DNA of 42,036 nt from Deltaproteobacteria bacterium (GTDB lineage: Bacteria > Desulfobacterota > Desulfarculia > Desulfarculales > Desulfarculaceae). A model generated the notes under the pieces. It was not told the origin of the DNA. It did not search any database and saw only the letters and a list, made by a program, of their open reading frames with translations. The DNA lies in NCBI GenBank assembly GCA_020444205.1, contig JAHLLJ010000019.1, forward strand, positions 1-42,036. The letters run 5' to 3'. Below, in pieces: positions 8,230 to 15,527 of the stretch. Position 1 is the stretch's first letter, and each line of letters starts with the position of its first letter. The position numbers and the translations under genes are program-made.

Positions 8230-8682
8230 TTAGTAGACCCGTTTTTTGAAGCCGTTGTTGTATTCCATGCACATGTGATACTTCTGGGACACCTCGCTCA
8301 GCTCATGCAGTAGGCGCTTTTTCTCCTCCGGGTCATGGCACTGTTGCAGGTGCTCTTTAATCTCTTCCATATCCCGTTTCAGGCGCACCTCTTCGGGTAG
8401 GAAACCGCTGCTTTTTAGCATGTGGTAGGCGGTGCGCAAATGCTCGGGGGTGTCTGCGTACGCACTGAGGTCAAAGGGTTGCCCCTGGCCGGGCAAGTTC
8501 TTGAACTGGCCCTCCATCTCAGCCTGTTTGATCTTGAGGTCGATCAAAGTTTCTCTGGTCACGGGGGGCTCGCGCCTTTGGCTGGGGTGGGTTTTGGCAT
8601 CGTATTGCGCCCTCACCTGGCGGCGATGCATCTCCCCCCCAAAGCGGGCGGCATTCAGCTTGTCCAGCTTGTCGTTTTGCAT
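8230..8682 (-). CDS. DUF1992 (DnaJC28 conserved-domain) protein
   Basis: The 150-residue product carries the DUF1992 signature: an IDLKIKQAEMEGQFKNLPG helix, the GQGQPFDLS loop, and then LRTAYHMLKSSGFLPEEVRL. The domain is shared with the eukaryotic J-protein DNAJC28 but here has no J domain. Its molecular role is unknown. ATG 8682 is chosen over ATG 8721 because GAGGGAAG lies upstream at a usable distance and homologues start near the NDKLDKLN segment. The C-terminal third is charged and probably helical (KRDMEEIKEHLQQ). It is followed after 75 bp by the YhhN gene. Confidence 0.8.
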   Translation of the reverse strand: MQNDKLDKLNAARFGGEMHRRQVRAQYDAKTHPSQRREPPVTRETLIDLKIKQAEMEGQFKNLPGQGQPFDLSAYADTPEHLRTAYHMLKSSGFLPEEVRLKRDMEEIKEHLQQCHDPEEKKRLLHELSEVSQKYHMCMEYNNGFKKRVY

Positions 8683-8853
8683 GATTCGCTTCCCTCGGGT
8701 CGCGGGAGATAGATTGTGCATATTTTCCCATATAAGCCCGACACTGACCAGGGAATTCGTCTAAAGCACAAGACAGCCGCTTTTGGCTGTTCGTCATATC
8801 CATAACCACCGACGCCGTAACGTATAATTGACCTAACTGTGGCCCGTTTACCC

Positions 8854-8894
8854 TACCAAATGGTATGCGCATACAATGCGCCTACATTTTGGTA
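8854..8894. repeat. Long imperfect palindrome (ACCAAAT family)
   Basis: Arms 8854-8872 (TACCAAATGGTATGCGCAT) and 8876-8894 (ATGCGCCTACATTTTGGTA) match at 16 of 19 positions around a 3-nt loop. The outer ends carry the same TACCAAA/TTTGGTA words as the palindrome at 9111-9151. It could be a regulatory-protein site or a cruciform. Confidence 0.6.
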
Positions 8895-9110
8895 GTCTCC
8901 TATTTTGTAGTCTTTCAACCCCGTCCAACGGCCAGGCAGCGGCACAATCCAGCAGCGTGGCGTTACGCCGCAGCTGGAGCTAATTTTAGTTAAAACATTG
9001 TTTTTATGTATTATTTTATTATATACCATCACGGCGCAGGGCTATGGGTCGCCGCCACACGCCGCGTGGCTTGCCTAGCGGCCGGGCTCCGCCATATTTT
9101 TAAAATACCC

Positions 9111-9151
9111 ACCAAATAGTAGAATAGCTCCAAATTAGCCTACTATTTGGT
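9111..9151. repeat. Perfect 11-bp inverted repeat (ACCAAATAGTA)
   Basis: ACCAAATAGTA (9111-9121) and TACTATTTGGT (9141-9151) are perfect inverted repeats separated by 19 bp. They lie about 100 bp upstream of the candidate sigma-54 promoter of amtB, the usual range for an enhancer-binding activator. The sequence does not match the NtrC consensus TGCACC-N5-GGTGCA. Confidence 0.6.
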
Positions 9152-9248
9152 ATCTTTTATTTTTACATTTTTGCAGTAATTTCAGCCCTTGCAAGCAATA
9201 TTGCCGTGTTGGCGGGCTCTTAGGCCGCATCGCCATTGCGAGTAAAAG

Positions 9249-9265
9249 TTGGTATGGAGCTTGCG
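9249..9265 (+). promoter_or_regulatory. Candidate sigma-54 (-24/-12) promoter of amtB-glnK
   Basis: TTGGTAT, then GGAGC, then TTGC puts the GG and GC doublets at the spacing of the sigma-54 consensus TGGCAC-N5-TTGC, with CAC changed to TAT. It lies about 100 bp upstream of the amtB start. Nitrogen-controlled amtB-glnK operons commonly use this sigma factor, so sequence and context agree; activity is untested. Confidence 0.5.
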
Positions 9266-9367
9266 TAAGTGCCCCCCGAGGAATAGTCGCGCCGGTTTGG
9301 GGCCGTGGTGGCCCGGGCCTGGGGAGTGGGCTCCCGGCATAACAATCTATCGTGTGAGGAGGGAATC

Positions 9368-10591
9368 ATGGCCAACCTCAACACGGGCGATACCGCCTGG
9401 TTGTTGGTCTGTTGTTCGCTGGTTCTGCTGATGACTCCGGGGCTGGCCTTTTTTTACGGCGGCATGGTGCGCCGCAAAAACATTTTATCCACCCTGACCC
9501 TGAGCTATGTATTCATGGCCTTGATCGGGGTGCAGTGGCTCTTATTCGGCTACTCCCTGTCCTTTGGCAAGGACATCGGGGGGCTCATCGGCGGGCTCAA
9601 CTTTCTGGGGTTTTTCAACGTGGGCGCCGCGCCCAACCCTGACTACAGCTCCACCATCCCCCATCAGCTTTTCGCCTCCTACCAGATGATGTTCGCCGTC
9701 ATCACCCCGGCGCTGATCACCGGGGCCTTTGTGGAGCGCATCCGCTTCAAGTCCTTTTTGCTCTTCGGCATAGCCTGGGCCACTTTGGTCTACGACCCCC
9801 TTTGCCACTGGGTGTGGGGCGCGGGAGGCTGGCTCAGGGAGATGGGCGTGCTGGACTTTGCCGGAGGCACCGTGGTGCACGTGGCCGCCGGTTGCTCGGC
9901 CCTGGCCTTTGCCATGGTCATAGGGCCCCGCAAGGGCTTCGGCCACATCCCCATGGAGCCCAACCACATCCCCTACACCGTCTTGGGGGCCGGCCTGCTC
10001 TGGGTGGGCTGGTTCGGTTTCAACGGCGGCAGCGCCCTGGCCGCCAACGGGGTGGCGGTCAACGCCCTTTTGGCCACCAACACCTCCGGGGCCGCCGCCG
10101 GGCTGGTGTGGATGCTGCTCTCCTGGCTGGACGGCCGCCCCTCCACCCTGGGCCTGGTCACCGGCATGGTTGTGGGCTTGGCCGCAGTCACCCCGGCCTC
10201 GGGCTTTGTCTCGCCCATGGCCGCCCTGGTCATCGGAGCGGTGGCCGCGCCTATCAGCTACTACACCATCCGCTTCCGCGAGCAGCGGGGCCTGGACGAG
10301 TCGCTGGACGTGTTCGCCTGTCACGGCATGGCCTCTACCTGGGGCATGCTCGCCACCGGCCTGTTCGCCTCCACGGCCATCAACCCCGGCGGGGCCGACG
10401 GCCTGTTCCACGGAAACCCCTCCCAGTTGGGAGTGCAGATTTTGGCCACGGTGGTCACCATGATCTTCTCCTTTGGCATAACCTATATATTGGCCAAGGC
10501 ACTGAATATGAGCATCGGGCTCAAGGTGAACCTGCAAGAGGAAGAAGTTGGCCTTGACATCAGCGGCCATGGTGAACGAGCTTATTCTTAG
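9368..10591 (+). CDS. amtB: Ammonium transporter (Amt/MEP/Rh family)
   Basis: This 407-residue inner membrane channel protein imports ammonium. It has about 11 transmembrane helices and the Amt landmarks: FFYGGMVRRKNIL near residue 28 and YDPLCHWVWGAGGWL near 142. It also has DFAGGTVVHVAAG with H171 and DVFACHGMASTWG with H319, the twin pore histidines. ATG 9368 (GTGAGGAGGGAATC upstream) is preferred to the upstream in-frame start at 9305. There is no signal peptide, and the start is only a few residues before the first helix, as in many short Amt proteins. It is followed 23 bp later by the P-II gene that would gate it, with a candidate sigma-54 promoter upstream. Confidence 0.95.
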   Translation: MANLNTGDTAWLLVCCSLVLLMTPGLAFFYGGMVRRKNILSTLTLSYVFMALIGVQWLLFGYSLSFGKDIGGLIGGLNFLGFFNVGAAPNPDYSSTIPHQLFASYQMMFAVITPALITGAFVERIRFKSFLLFGIAWATLVYDPLCHWVWGAGGWLREMGVLDFAGGTVVHVAAGCSALAFAMVIGPRKGFGHIPMEPNHIPYTVLGAGLLWVGWFGFNGGSALAANGVAVNALLATNTSGAAAGLVWMLLSWLDGRPSTLGLVTGMVVGLAAVTPASGFVSPMAALVIGAVAAPISYYTIRFREQRGLDESLDVFACHGMASTWGMLATGLFASTAINPGGADGLFHGNPSQLGVQILATVVTMIFSFGITYILAKALNMSIGLKVNLQEEEVGLDISGHGERAYS

Positions 10592-10614
10592 GAGGGATAA
10601 GGGAGGTCTGACTC

Positions 10615-11010
10615 ATGCTAAAGAAGATTGAGGCCATCATCCGCGAGGATAAGCTCAACGATGTAAAGGACGCCCTGAACGAAATCGGCATTCGGGGCAT
10701 GAACGTGTTTGAGATCCGCGGCCAGGGCCGCCAGGGCGGCATCACCCTGGCCGGGCGCTCGGGCACCTATCAGGTGGACATGCTGCCCAAAATGCAGCTC
10801 AACATCATCTTGAGCGAAGACAACGTGGACGAGACCATCGAAGCCATCCTGGCCGCCGGACGCACCGGCAACGCCGGGGATGGGCTCATCTTCGTGTACC
10901 CGGTTGACGAGGTGGTGCGCATCCGCACCGGCGAGCGGGGGCACGAGGCGGTGATGTATCCCGGCGACATCGACGAACGCAAAGGCCGGGGCAAGGCCAA
11001 GGCTTCTTAA
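10615..11010 (+). CDS. glnK: P-II family nitrogen regulator (GlnK/GlnB-like)
   Basis: The 131-residue cytoplasmic trimer senses ATP/ADP and 2-oxoglutarate and usually blocks AmtB by its T-loop. The first strand (MLKKIEAIIREDKL), the B-loop (RTGNAGDGLIFVYPV) and the C-loop (VVRIRTGERG) are intact. The T-loop is not canonical: in place of GHTELYRGAEYVVDFLPK it reads GGITLAGRSGTYQVDMLPK. Y52 is retained near the usual uridylylation position, but Tyr46 is absent and the spacing differs by one residue. The C-terminus has an added charged tail (DIDERKGRGKAKAS). GGGAGGT precedes ATG by 7 nt. It forms an operon with amtB and is followed by an intrinsic terminator. Confidence 0.92.
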   Translation: MLKKIEAIIREDKLNDVKDALNEIGIRGMNVFEIRGQGRQGGITLAGRSGTYQVDMLPKMQLNIILSEDNVDETIEAILAAGRTGNAGDGLIFVYPVDEVVRIRTGERGHEAVMYPGDIDERKGRGKAKAS

Positions 11011-11037
11011 AAACCGAATATTGCATAGCTAAGGCGG

Positions 11038-11069
11038 GGCGGGACCGTATGGTCCGGTCCCGCCTTTTT
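11038..11069 (+). terminator. Rho-independent terminator of amtB-glnK
   Basis: GGCGGGACC (11038-11046) pairs perfectly with GGTCCCGCC (11056-11064) around a 9-nt loop, followed by TTTTT. It lies 28 bp after the glnK stop. Confidence 0.9.
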
Positions 11070-11144
11070 GCCCCCGTCCGCCGCCAGGGGTAGACTAAGT
11101 CTTTCACCAGCGAACCTGAACTACGTTTGGAAGCAGCGGCGATT

Positions 11145-11948
11145 ATGGAAGCTATCATCCCCTGGTTGGTCTTCGCGGCGGTGGGCGCCTTCAGCGGCAC
11201 CTTGGCCGGGCTGTTGGGCGTGGGCGGCGGCATCGTCATCGTGCCGGCGGTGGTCTTCTATCTGGAGGCGGCGAACCTCGCGCCGGGCAATGTCTTGCAC
11301 ATCGCCTTGGGCACCTCCCTGGCGGTGATCGTGTTCACTTCCATCAGCAGCTTTCGGGCCCACCACAAGCGCGGCGCGGTGGAGTGGCCCATCGTGGCCC
11401 GCATCACCGGGGGCATCCTGGTCGGAACCTATCTTGGCTCCTGGGTGGCCGCCCAGCTTTCCACCCGCTTTTTGGCCGCTTTTTTCGTGGTATTCCTCTA
11501 CCTCGTGGCCCTGCAGATGCTGCTGGAAGCCCGGCCCAAGCCCAGCCGCCACGTACCCGGCTGGACCGGCACCAGCCTGGTGGGCCTGTTCATCGGCGGG
11601 GTCAGCGCCTTGGTGGGCATCGGCGGCGGCTCTCTTAGCGTACCCTTCATGACTTGGTGCAATCTGCCCATCCACCGGGCCATAGGCACTTCGGCGGCCA
11701 TCGGGCTGCCTATCGCCGTGGCCGGGGCGGCGGGCTACATCGTCAACGGCTGGGCCGAGCCCGGCCTGCCCGCCCACAGCCTGGGCTTCATCTACCTGCC
11801 CGCCCTGGCGGGCATTGCCGTGGTGAGCGTGCTTTTCGCCCCCCTGGGGGCCCGCCTGGCTCATCGCCTGCCCACCGGCCCCCTAAAAAAGACCTTCGCC
11901 ATATTCCTCATCCTGGTGGCCACCAAGATGCTGCTGGGGCTTTTCTAA
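11145..11948 (+). CDS. TauE/SafE-family sulfite/anion permease
   Basis: The 267-residue inner membrane protein has about eight transmembrane helices and the family's internal duplication. Two glycine-rich motifs, GLLGVGGGIVIVPAVVF (about residue 22) and ALVGIGGGSLSVPFMTW (about 155), mark the starts of the two halves. Members export sulfite, sulfoacetate or related organosulfur anions, or import them; the substrate cannot be read from the sequence. ATG 11145 is chosen; an in-frame TTG lies 18 bp upstream. It is a single gene after the glnK terminator, followed by the mscS-type gene 74 bp later on the same strand. Confidence 0.9.
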   Translation: MEAIIPWLVFAAVGAFSGTLAGLLGVGGGIVIVPAVVFYLEAANLAPGNVLHIALGTSLAVIVFTSISSFRAHHKRGAVEWPIVARITGGILVGTYLGSWVAAQLSTRFLAAFFVVFLYLVALQMLLEARPKPSRHVPGWTGTSLVGLFIGGVSALVGIGGGSLSVPFMTWCNLPIHRAIGTSAAIGLPIAVAGAAGYIVNGWAEPGLPAHSLGFIYLPALAGIAVVSVLFAPLGARLAHRLPTGPLKKTFAIFLILVATKMLLGLF

Positions 11949-12022
11949 ATAGTATTCCACCGCTTGTGCCCACGGCCGGAGTGTTCGTATACTTAAAATC
12001 GAACCCCTGCCTGGGATGAGCC

Positions 12023-13711
12023 ATGAAATTCCTGACTGTTTTTCTGTTGGCCGTGCTCCTGTGCCTGCCCTTGGCGCACACTCCCGTCCGCGCTCAGGAC
12101 AAGCCCCCCACCCTCAAGCAGGTGATCGCGCCCGAGCAGAAGGCCAAAAAGGCCAATGGTAAGCCAGACGAGGCCGCGCCCCAAGCCAAGCCTCCCCAGG
12201 CCTCTGACGCCAATGAGTCTCCCCGCTCGGTGCTGGTCGCTTTTGTTCAAGCCGCCCGGCGGGGTGATTACAAGGCAGCGGCCGAGTACCTGGACCTGAG
12301 CGCCATTCCCCCAGATCGTCGGGAGGAGCTGGGCCCCCGCCTGGCCTATCGCCTCAAGGCGGCCGGAGCCCGCAAGCTATGGTTGGAGCTGGAGGCCCTG
12401 AGCGCTGACGCCCGGGGCAACCTGGCCGACAACCTGCCCCCGGACCTGGAAAAAATCGGAAGTATAAGCACCCCGCAGGGCAGCGTGGACCTCACCCTGC
12501 ACCGGTTGCGCGGCCCAAAAGGCCGCTATCTCTGGCGCTTTACCCCGCGCACCGTGTCCCAGATAGATTTACTCTATCAGCACCACGGCCACGGCCTGCT
12601 GGGCGAAAAGCTCACCGAGTATTTACCCGACCGCTGGATATTGGGCATGCAGCTTTGGCAATGGGCCGCCATGCTCATACTCATCGTATTATGCTACCTG
12701 GCCGCCTGGCTGCTCACCGCAGTGGTGGAGCGGCTATTGGCCCGGCGGGCCCAGGGCATCAGTGCTATGGGTCGGCATATGCTGCGGGGTCCTTTGCGCC
12801 TACTGGTGGCAGCCCTGTTGTTCACCTGGTGGGTGGATGTGGTGGGGCCGTCCATGACCCTGCAGGCAATCATGAAAGGCCACACCGTCCTGCTGCTTGC
12901 CCTGTTGTGGTGCCTGGTGGTCCTGGTGGACCTGTCCGTGGAGCGTTTGACCCTGCATATGCACGATGTGGGCAACCAGCAGAGCACCGTGCTGCTCAAG
13001 CCGGTGGGCACCATAGTCAAGGTGCTGTTGGTATTAACCTTCGGCATGGTCTGGCTGGACAACCTGGGCTTCAAGGTGACCACCATCCTGGCCAGCTTGG
13101 GAGTGGGCGGCCTGGCCGTGGCCCTGGCCGCGCAAGACACCTTGAAAAACTTCATCGGCAGCATCGTCATCCTGCTGGACAAGCCCTTTAGGGTGGGTGA
13201 ACGCATCGTGGTCAAGGGCCACGACGGCTTTGTGGAGGAGATCGGCCTGCGTTCGGTAAAGCTGCGCCAGTTGGACGGGCACCAGGCGGTGGTGCCCAAC
13301 GAGCTGGTGGTAACGGGCGACGTGGAAAACATCGGCCGCCGCCCCCACATCCGCCGCCTGAGTTTTCTGGGCATCGCCTACGACACACCTCCGGAAAAGG
13401 CGCAAAGGGCGGTGGAGATCATCCAGGAGATTTTAACCGATCACGAGGGCTCCCAGCCGGACATGCCCCCCAGGGTTTATCTGAACGAGTTCAGCGAACA
13501 CGCCCTGCAAATTATGATGATCTACTGGTACCACCCCGCCGACTTTTGGGCCTTCCAGGCCTTCAATCAGAAGGTGAACCTGGAGATCATGCGCCGTTTC
13601 GCGGCCGAAGGCATCCGCCTGGCCTACCCCACCCGCACCGCCTTCCTGGCATCCGACCCCGAGCGCCCCCTGCGGGTGGAAACCGTGCCCAGCGAGACTA
13701 GCCCAGATTAA
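12023..13711 (+). CDS. MscS-family mechanosensitive channel with periplasmic N-domain
   Basis: The 562-residue protein starts with a signal peptide (MKFLTVFLLAVLLCLPLA, cleavage near VRA-QD). Next come a low-complexity linker and a periplasmic alpha/beta domain (about residues 65-180, SVLVAFVQAARRGDYKAAAEYL). Several transmembrane helices follow, then the MscS core (about 355-530). The pore-lining TM3 (LGVGGLAVALAAQDTLKNF) and the beta-domain start LDKPFRVGERIVVKG are well conserved. Such channels release solutes on hypo-osmotic shock. GGGATGAG lies just before ATG 12023. Its last 14 bp overlap the 3' end of the convergent CaCA gene. Confidence 0.93.
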   Translation: MKFLTVFLLAVLLCLPLAHTPVRAQDKPPTLKQVIAPEQKAKKANGKPDEAAPQAKPPQASDANESPRSVLVAFVQAARRGDYKAAAEYLDLSAIPPDRREELGPRLAYRLKAAGARKLWLELEALSADARGNLADNLPPDLEKIGSISTPQGSVDLTLHRLRGPKGRYLWRFTPRTVSQIDLLYQHHGHGLLGEKLTEYLPDRWILGMQLWQWAAMLILIVLCYLAAWLLTAVVERLLARRAQGISAMGRHMLRGPLRLLVAALLFTWWVDVVGPSMTLQAIMKGHTVLLLALLWCLVVLVDLSVERLTLHMHDVGNQQSTVLLKPVGTIVKVLLVLTFGMVWLDNLGFKVTTILASLGVGGLAVALAAQDTLKNFIGSIVILLDKPFRVGERIVVKGHDGFVEEIGLRSVKLRQLDGHQAVVPNELVVTGDVENIGRRPHIRRLSFLGIAYDTPPEKAQRAVEIIQEILTDHEGSQPDMPPRVYLNEFSEHALQIMMIYWYHPADFWAFQAFNQKVNLEIMRRFAAEGIRLAYPTRTAFLASDPERPLRVETVPSETSPD

Positions 13712-14741
13712 AGCTGTATTGCAGGACCAGATAGACCAGGTAGATGCCCAGAATCCAGATCCCCTGCCAGCGCTTGAACCAGCCGTCGGTGTTCATGCGG
13801 ATGAACAGGCGGAAAGAGTAGAGGATCAAAAGCATGGCCGGGAAGTGGAAGCTGTAGAAGTTGGGCGGCACCGTGAGGGGACGGGCCACCGCCGCCGCGC
13901 CCACCACGAACAGGCAGTTGAGCACATCCGCGCCCACCACGTTGCCCACCATAATCTGGGGCTGGCGCTTTTTTACCGCGCTGATGGCGGTCATCAGCTC
14001 GGGCAGGCTGGTGCCAAAGGCCACCAGGGTGGCGGCGATCACGTCCTGGGGCACCCCTACCCGGGCCGCGCCCTCGGCGGCGGTGGGCACCAGCAGGCGG
14101 CTGCCTACGACGACCCCCAACAACCCCAGCAAGGTAAAGCCCAGGGATTTGCCCAGACCCCAGGGTTCGTCGTCATCTTCGTCTGCCTCGTCCACCAGGC
14201 CGCTCTGGCGGGCCCAGCGGTAGGACATGTACAGATAGCCCAGCAAAAGCACCAGGAACAGGGCTCCCACGCCGCGGCCCAGCATTGGCGCTTCCGGGCT
14301 TTGCCATAGGGCCAAAAGGGCCAGGAGCACCAGCAGGGTGGCTGCCCCCACCTGCACCCAACCAGTGCGGTTGAGGATGTAGCGGCGTACCGGCACCCGG
14401 CTGATGAGGCACATGAGCCCGAAGATGAGCCCGGTATCGCAGATGATGGAGCCCACGCCGTTGCCCAGGGCCAGGCCGGGATTGCCGGTCCAGGCGGCCA
14501 TGACGCTTACGAACATCTCCGGGGCGGTGGTGCCCAGGCTGACGATGGTGGCCCCGATGACGATGCGGGGCAGCCCGGTGCGCCGAGCCAAGGCCACCGC
14601 GCCGTCCACCATGAAATCCGCGCCCTTGGACAGCACCACGATGCAGGCTATCAGCAGCAGAAGCAGGCCCCAGACCGGCAGGCCGGCCGCCATTTGCTCC
14701 AGCACTTGGTCGCTGGTCAGGTAGTGCAGTATGTCGCCCAA
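13698..14741 (-). CDS. Calcium/sodium antiporter (CaCA family, YrbG-like)
   Basis: The 347-residue inner membrane protein has ten or so helices in two homologous halves. Each half carries the alpha-repeat signature: GATIVSLGTTAPEMFVSVMA (about 63) and AATLVAFGTSLPELMTAI (about 235). The Glu residues in APEM and LPEL are the ion-binding acids. An acidic cytoplasmic loop (DEADEDDDEPWG) separates the halves. The family exchanges Ca2+ for Na+ or K+ across the membrane. It converges on and overlaps the MscS gene by 14 bp, so both transcripts run into each other. No terminator is visible between them. Confidence 0.92.
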   Translation of the reverse strand: MGDILHYLTSDQVLEQMAAGLPVWGLLLLLIACIVVLSKGADFMVDGAVALARRTGLPRIVIGATIVSLGTTAPEMFVSVMAAWTGNPGLALGNGVGSIICDTGLIFGLMCLISRVPVRRYILNRTGWVQVGAATLLVLLALLALWQSPEAPMLGRGVGALFLVLLLGYLYMSYRWARQSGLVDEADEDDDEPWGLGKSLGFTLLGLLGVVVGSRLLVPTAAEGAARVGVPQDVIAATLVAFGTSLPELMTAISAVKKRQPQIMVGNVVGADVLNCLFVVGAAAVARPLTVPPNFYSFHFPAMLLILYSFRLFIRMNTDGWFKRWQGIWILGIYLVYLVLQYSFNLG

Positions 14742-14884
14742 GGTGCTATCCGCCGCCTTTCACCAGGAGCCTCGCCCCGCCAAACCGGGGTCCATAGCTC
14801 AGGAGGCAGCTTACCATGACCCGAGGGGGCGGCCAAAAAGTGCCGGGCGTTTTGTGCGGAAAAAATTTTCAGCGGTCCGCGGGG

Positions 14885-15223
14885 CTAATCCTCGGGTGGG
14901 CAGCGCACCCAGCCCATGACCTCCAGGCAGGATTCCATGCTCCAAGAGGTTGGCCCTTTTTCATAGGAGTTGCCCAGGGAGTCCTTGAGGTATTTTTGGC
15001 GGTCCTTGACCTTTTGTTTGCAGATTTTTATGGCCTTGTCCAAATCCACCCGGCCCTGGGGCACCCAGCGATAGCACCAGCCTTCGTACTGATACTCGTA
15101 ACTACGGGGGTCGGGGCTATCCAGGCCGCTGGTGTCGCTGGTTCCGCAGGCGCTGAGGCCAAGCATAAAAAAACCCGCTACCAGAGCCGCGTAAAAAAGC
15201 CGATGGCAAGGGCTGGAACGCAT
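14885..15223 (-). CDS. Small hypothetical lipoprotein
   Basis: The 112-residue product has a basic N-terminus, a hydrophobic stretch (LFYAALVAGFFML) and a lipobox GLSAC at about residue 26, so it should be lipid-anchored after cleavage. The mature part is about 87 residues, with four further Cys (in GWCYRW, IKICKQK, ESCLEV and VRCPPE) that could make two disulfides in the periplasm, and a basic central helix (KVKDRQKYLKDS). No known family recognised. It stands alone between the CaCA gene (14742) and a non-coding stretch. Confidence 0.6.
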   Translation of the reverse strand: MRSSPCHRLFYAALVAGFFMLGLSACGTSDTSGLDSPDPRSYEYQYEGWCYRWVPQGRVDLDKAIKICKQKVKDRQKYLKDSLGNSYEKGPTSWSMESCLEVMGWVRCPPED

Positions 15224-15527
15224 GGCTGGGTTGACCTATCTCCGATTAAAGAATATGGCGCGCTGGCTTACGCACCATATTTAGAAAAATACCACAAAAG
15301 CGCCTCGACCAGCCAAATTACCGGCACGTCGCACCGTTGTGCCTCTTTTAGCCCTTTTGCTCGCTTAGATGTGGCGGTGTCGCCACCCTCTGGTTTAAGA
15401 TGCCTCCAATGGGGGACCGTGCCTACCTGCCACAGCACAAGACCATTGACCCTGCCTAGCTTTGTTCCAGGCTGCTGATCAGCCAAGAAAAAAAGAACCA
15501 TCCGGGTGAGCAACGGGAGGAGCCTAA
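15224..15527. other. Intergenic region with hairpin and doubtful minus-strand frame
   Basis: About 300 bp of lower GC content. AATATGGCGCG (15252-15262) and CGCACCATATT (15271-15281) form an 11-bp stem with one mismatch. A minus-strand frame, 15501 to 15268 (77 codons), has protein-like composition (QVGTVPHWRHLKPEGGDTA, CDVPVIWLVEALL), and its stop falls in the hairpin loop. It lacks a clear SD, and a 13-base word (GATGCCTCCAATG) is shared with 18422-18434, so I regard it as a possible remnant of a repeated sequence rather than a gene. The last bases carry the SD of the amidohydrolase gene. Confidence 0.4.

Larger units (their letters stand above)
8683..9367. other. AT-rich, palindrome-rich intergenic region upstream of amtB
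   Basis: About 680 bp without a credible gene separates the divergent DUF1992 and amtB genes. The segment 8980-9020 is strikingly AT-rich for this genome (ATTATTTTATTATATA). Several related ACCAAAT-type inverted repeats lie at 8854-8894 and 9111-9151, a GC-rich hairpin (CCAGCAGCGTGGCG with CGCCGCAGCTGG) at about 8949-8977, and a sigma-54-like box at 9249-9265. It may combine promoter and operator sites with a decayed mobile fragment. Confidence 0.6.

Noticed and set aside
9305-9367. Upstream start for amtB adding 21 residues
   Set aside because: ATG 9368 has a strong SD (GAGGAGGG) and matches the normal Amt start; the added peptide is not like a signal sequence.
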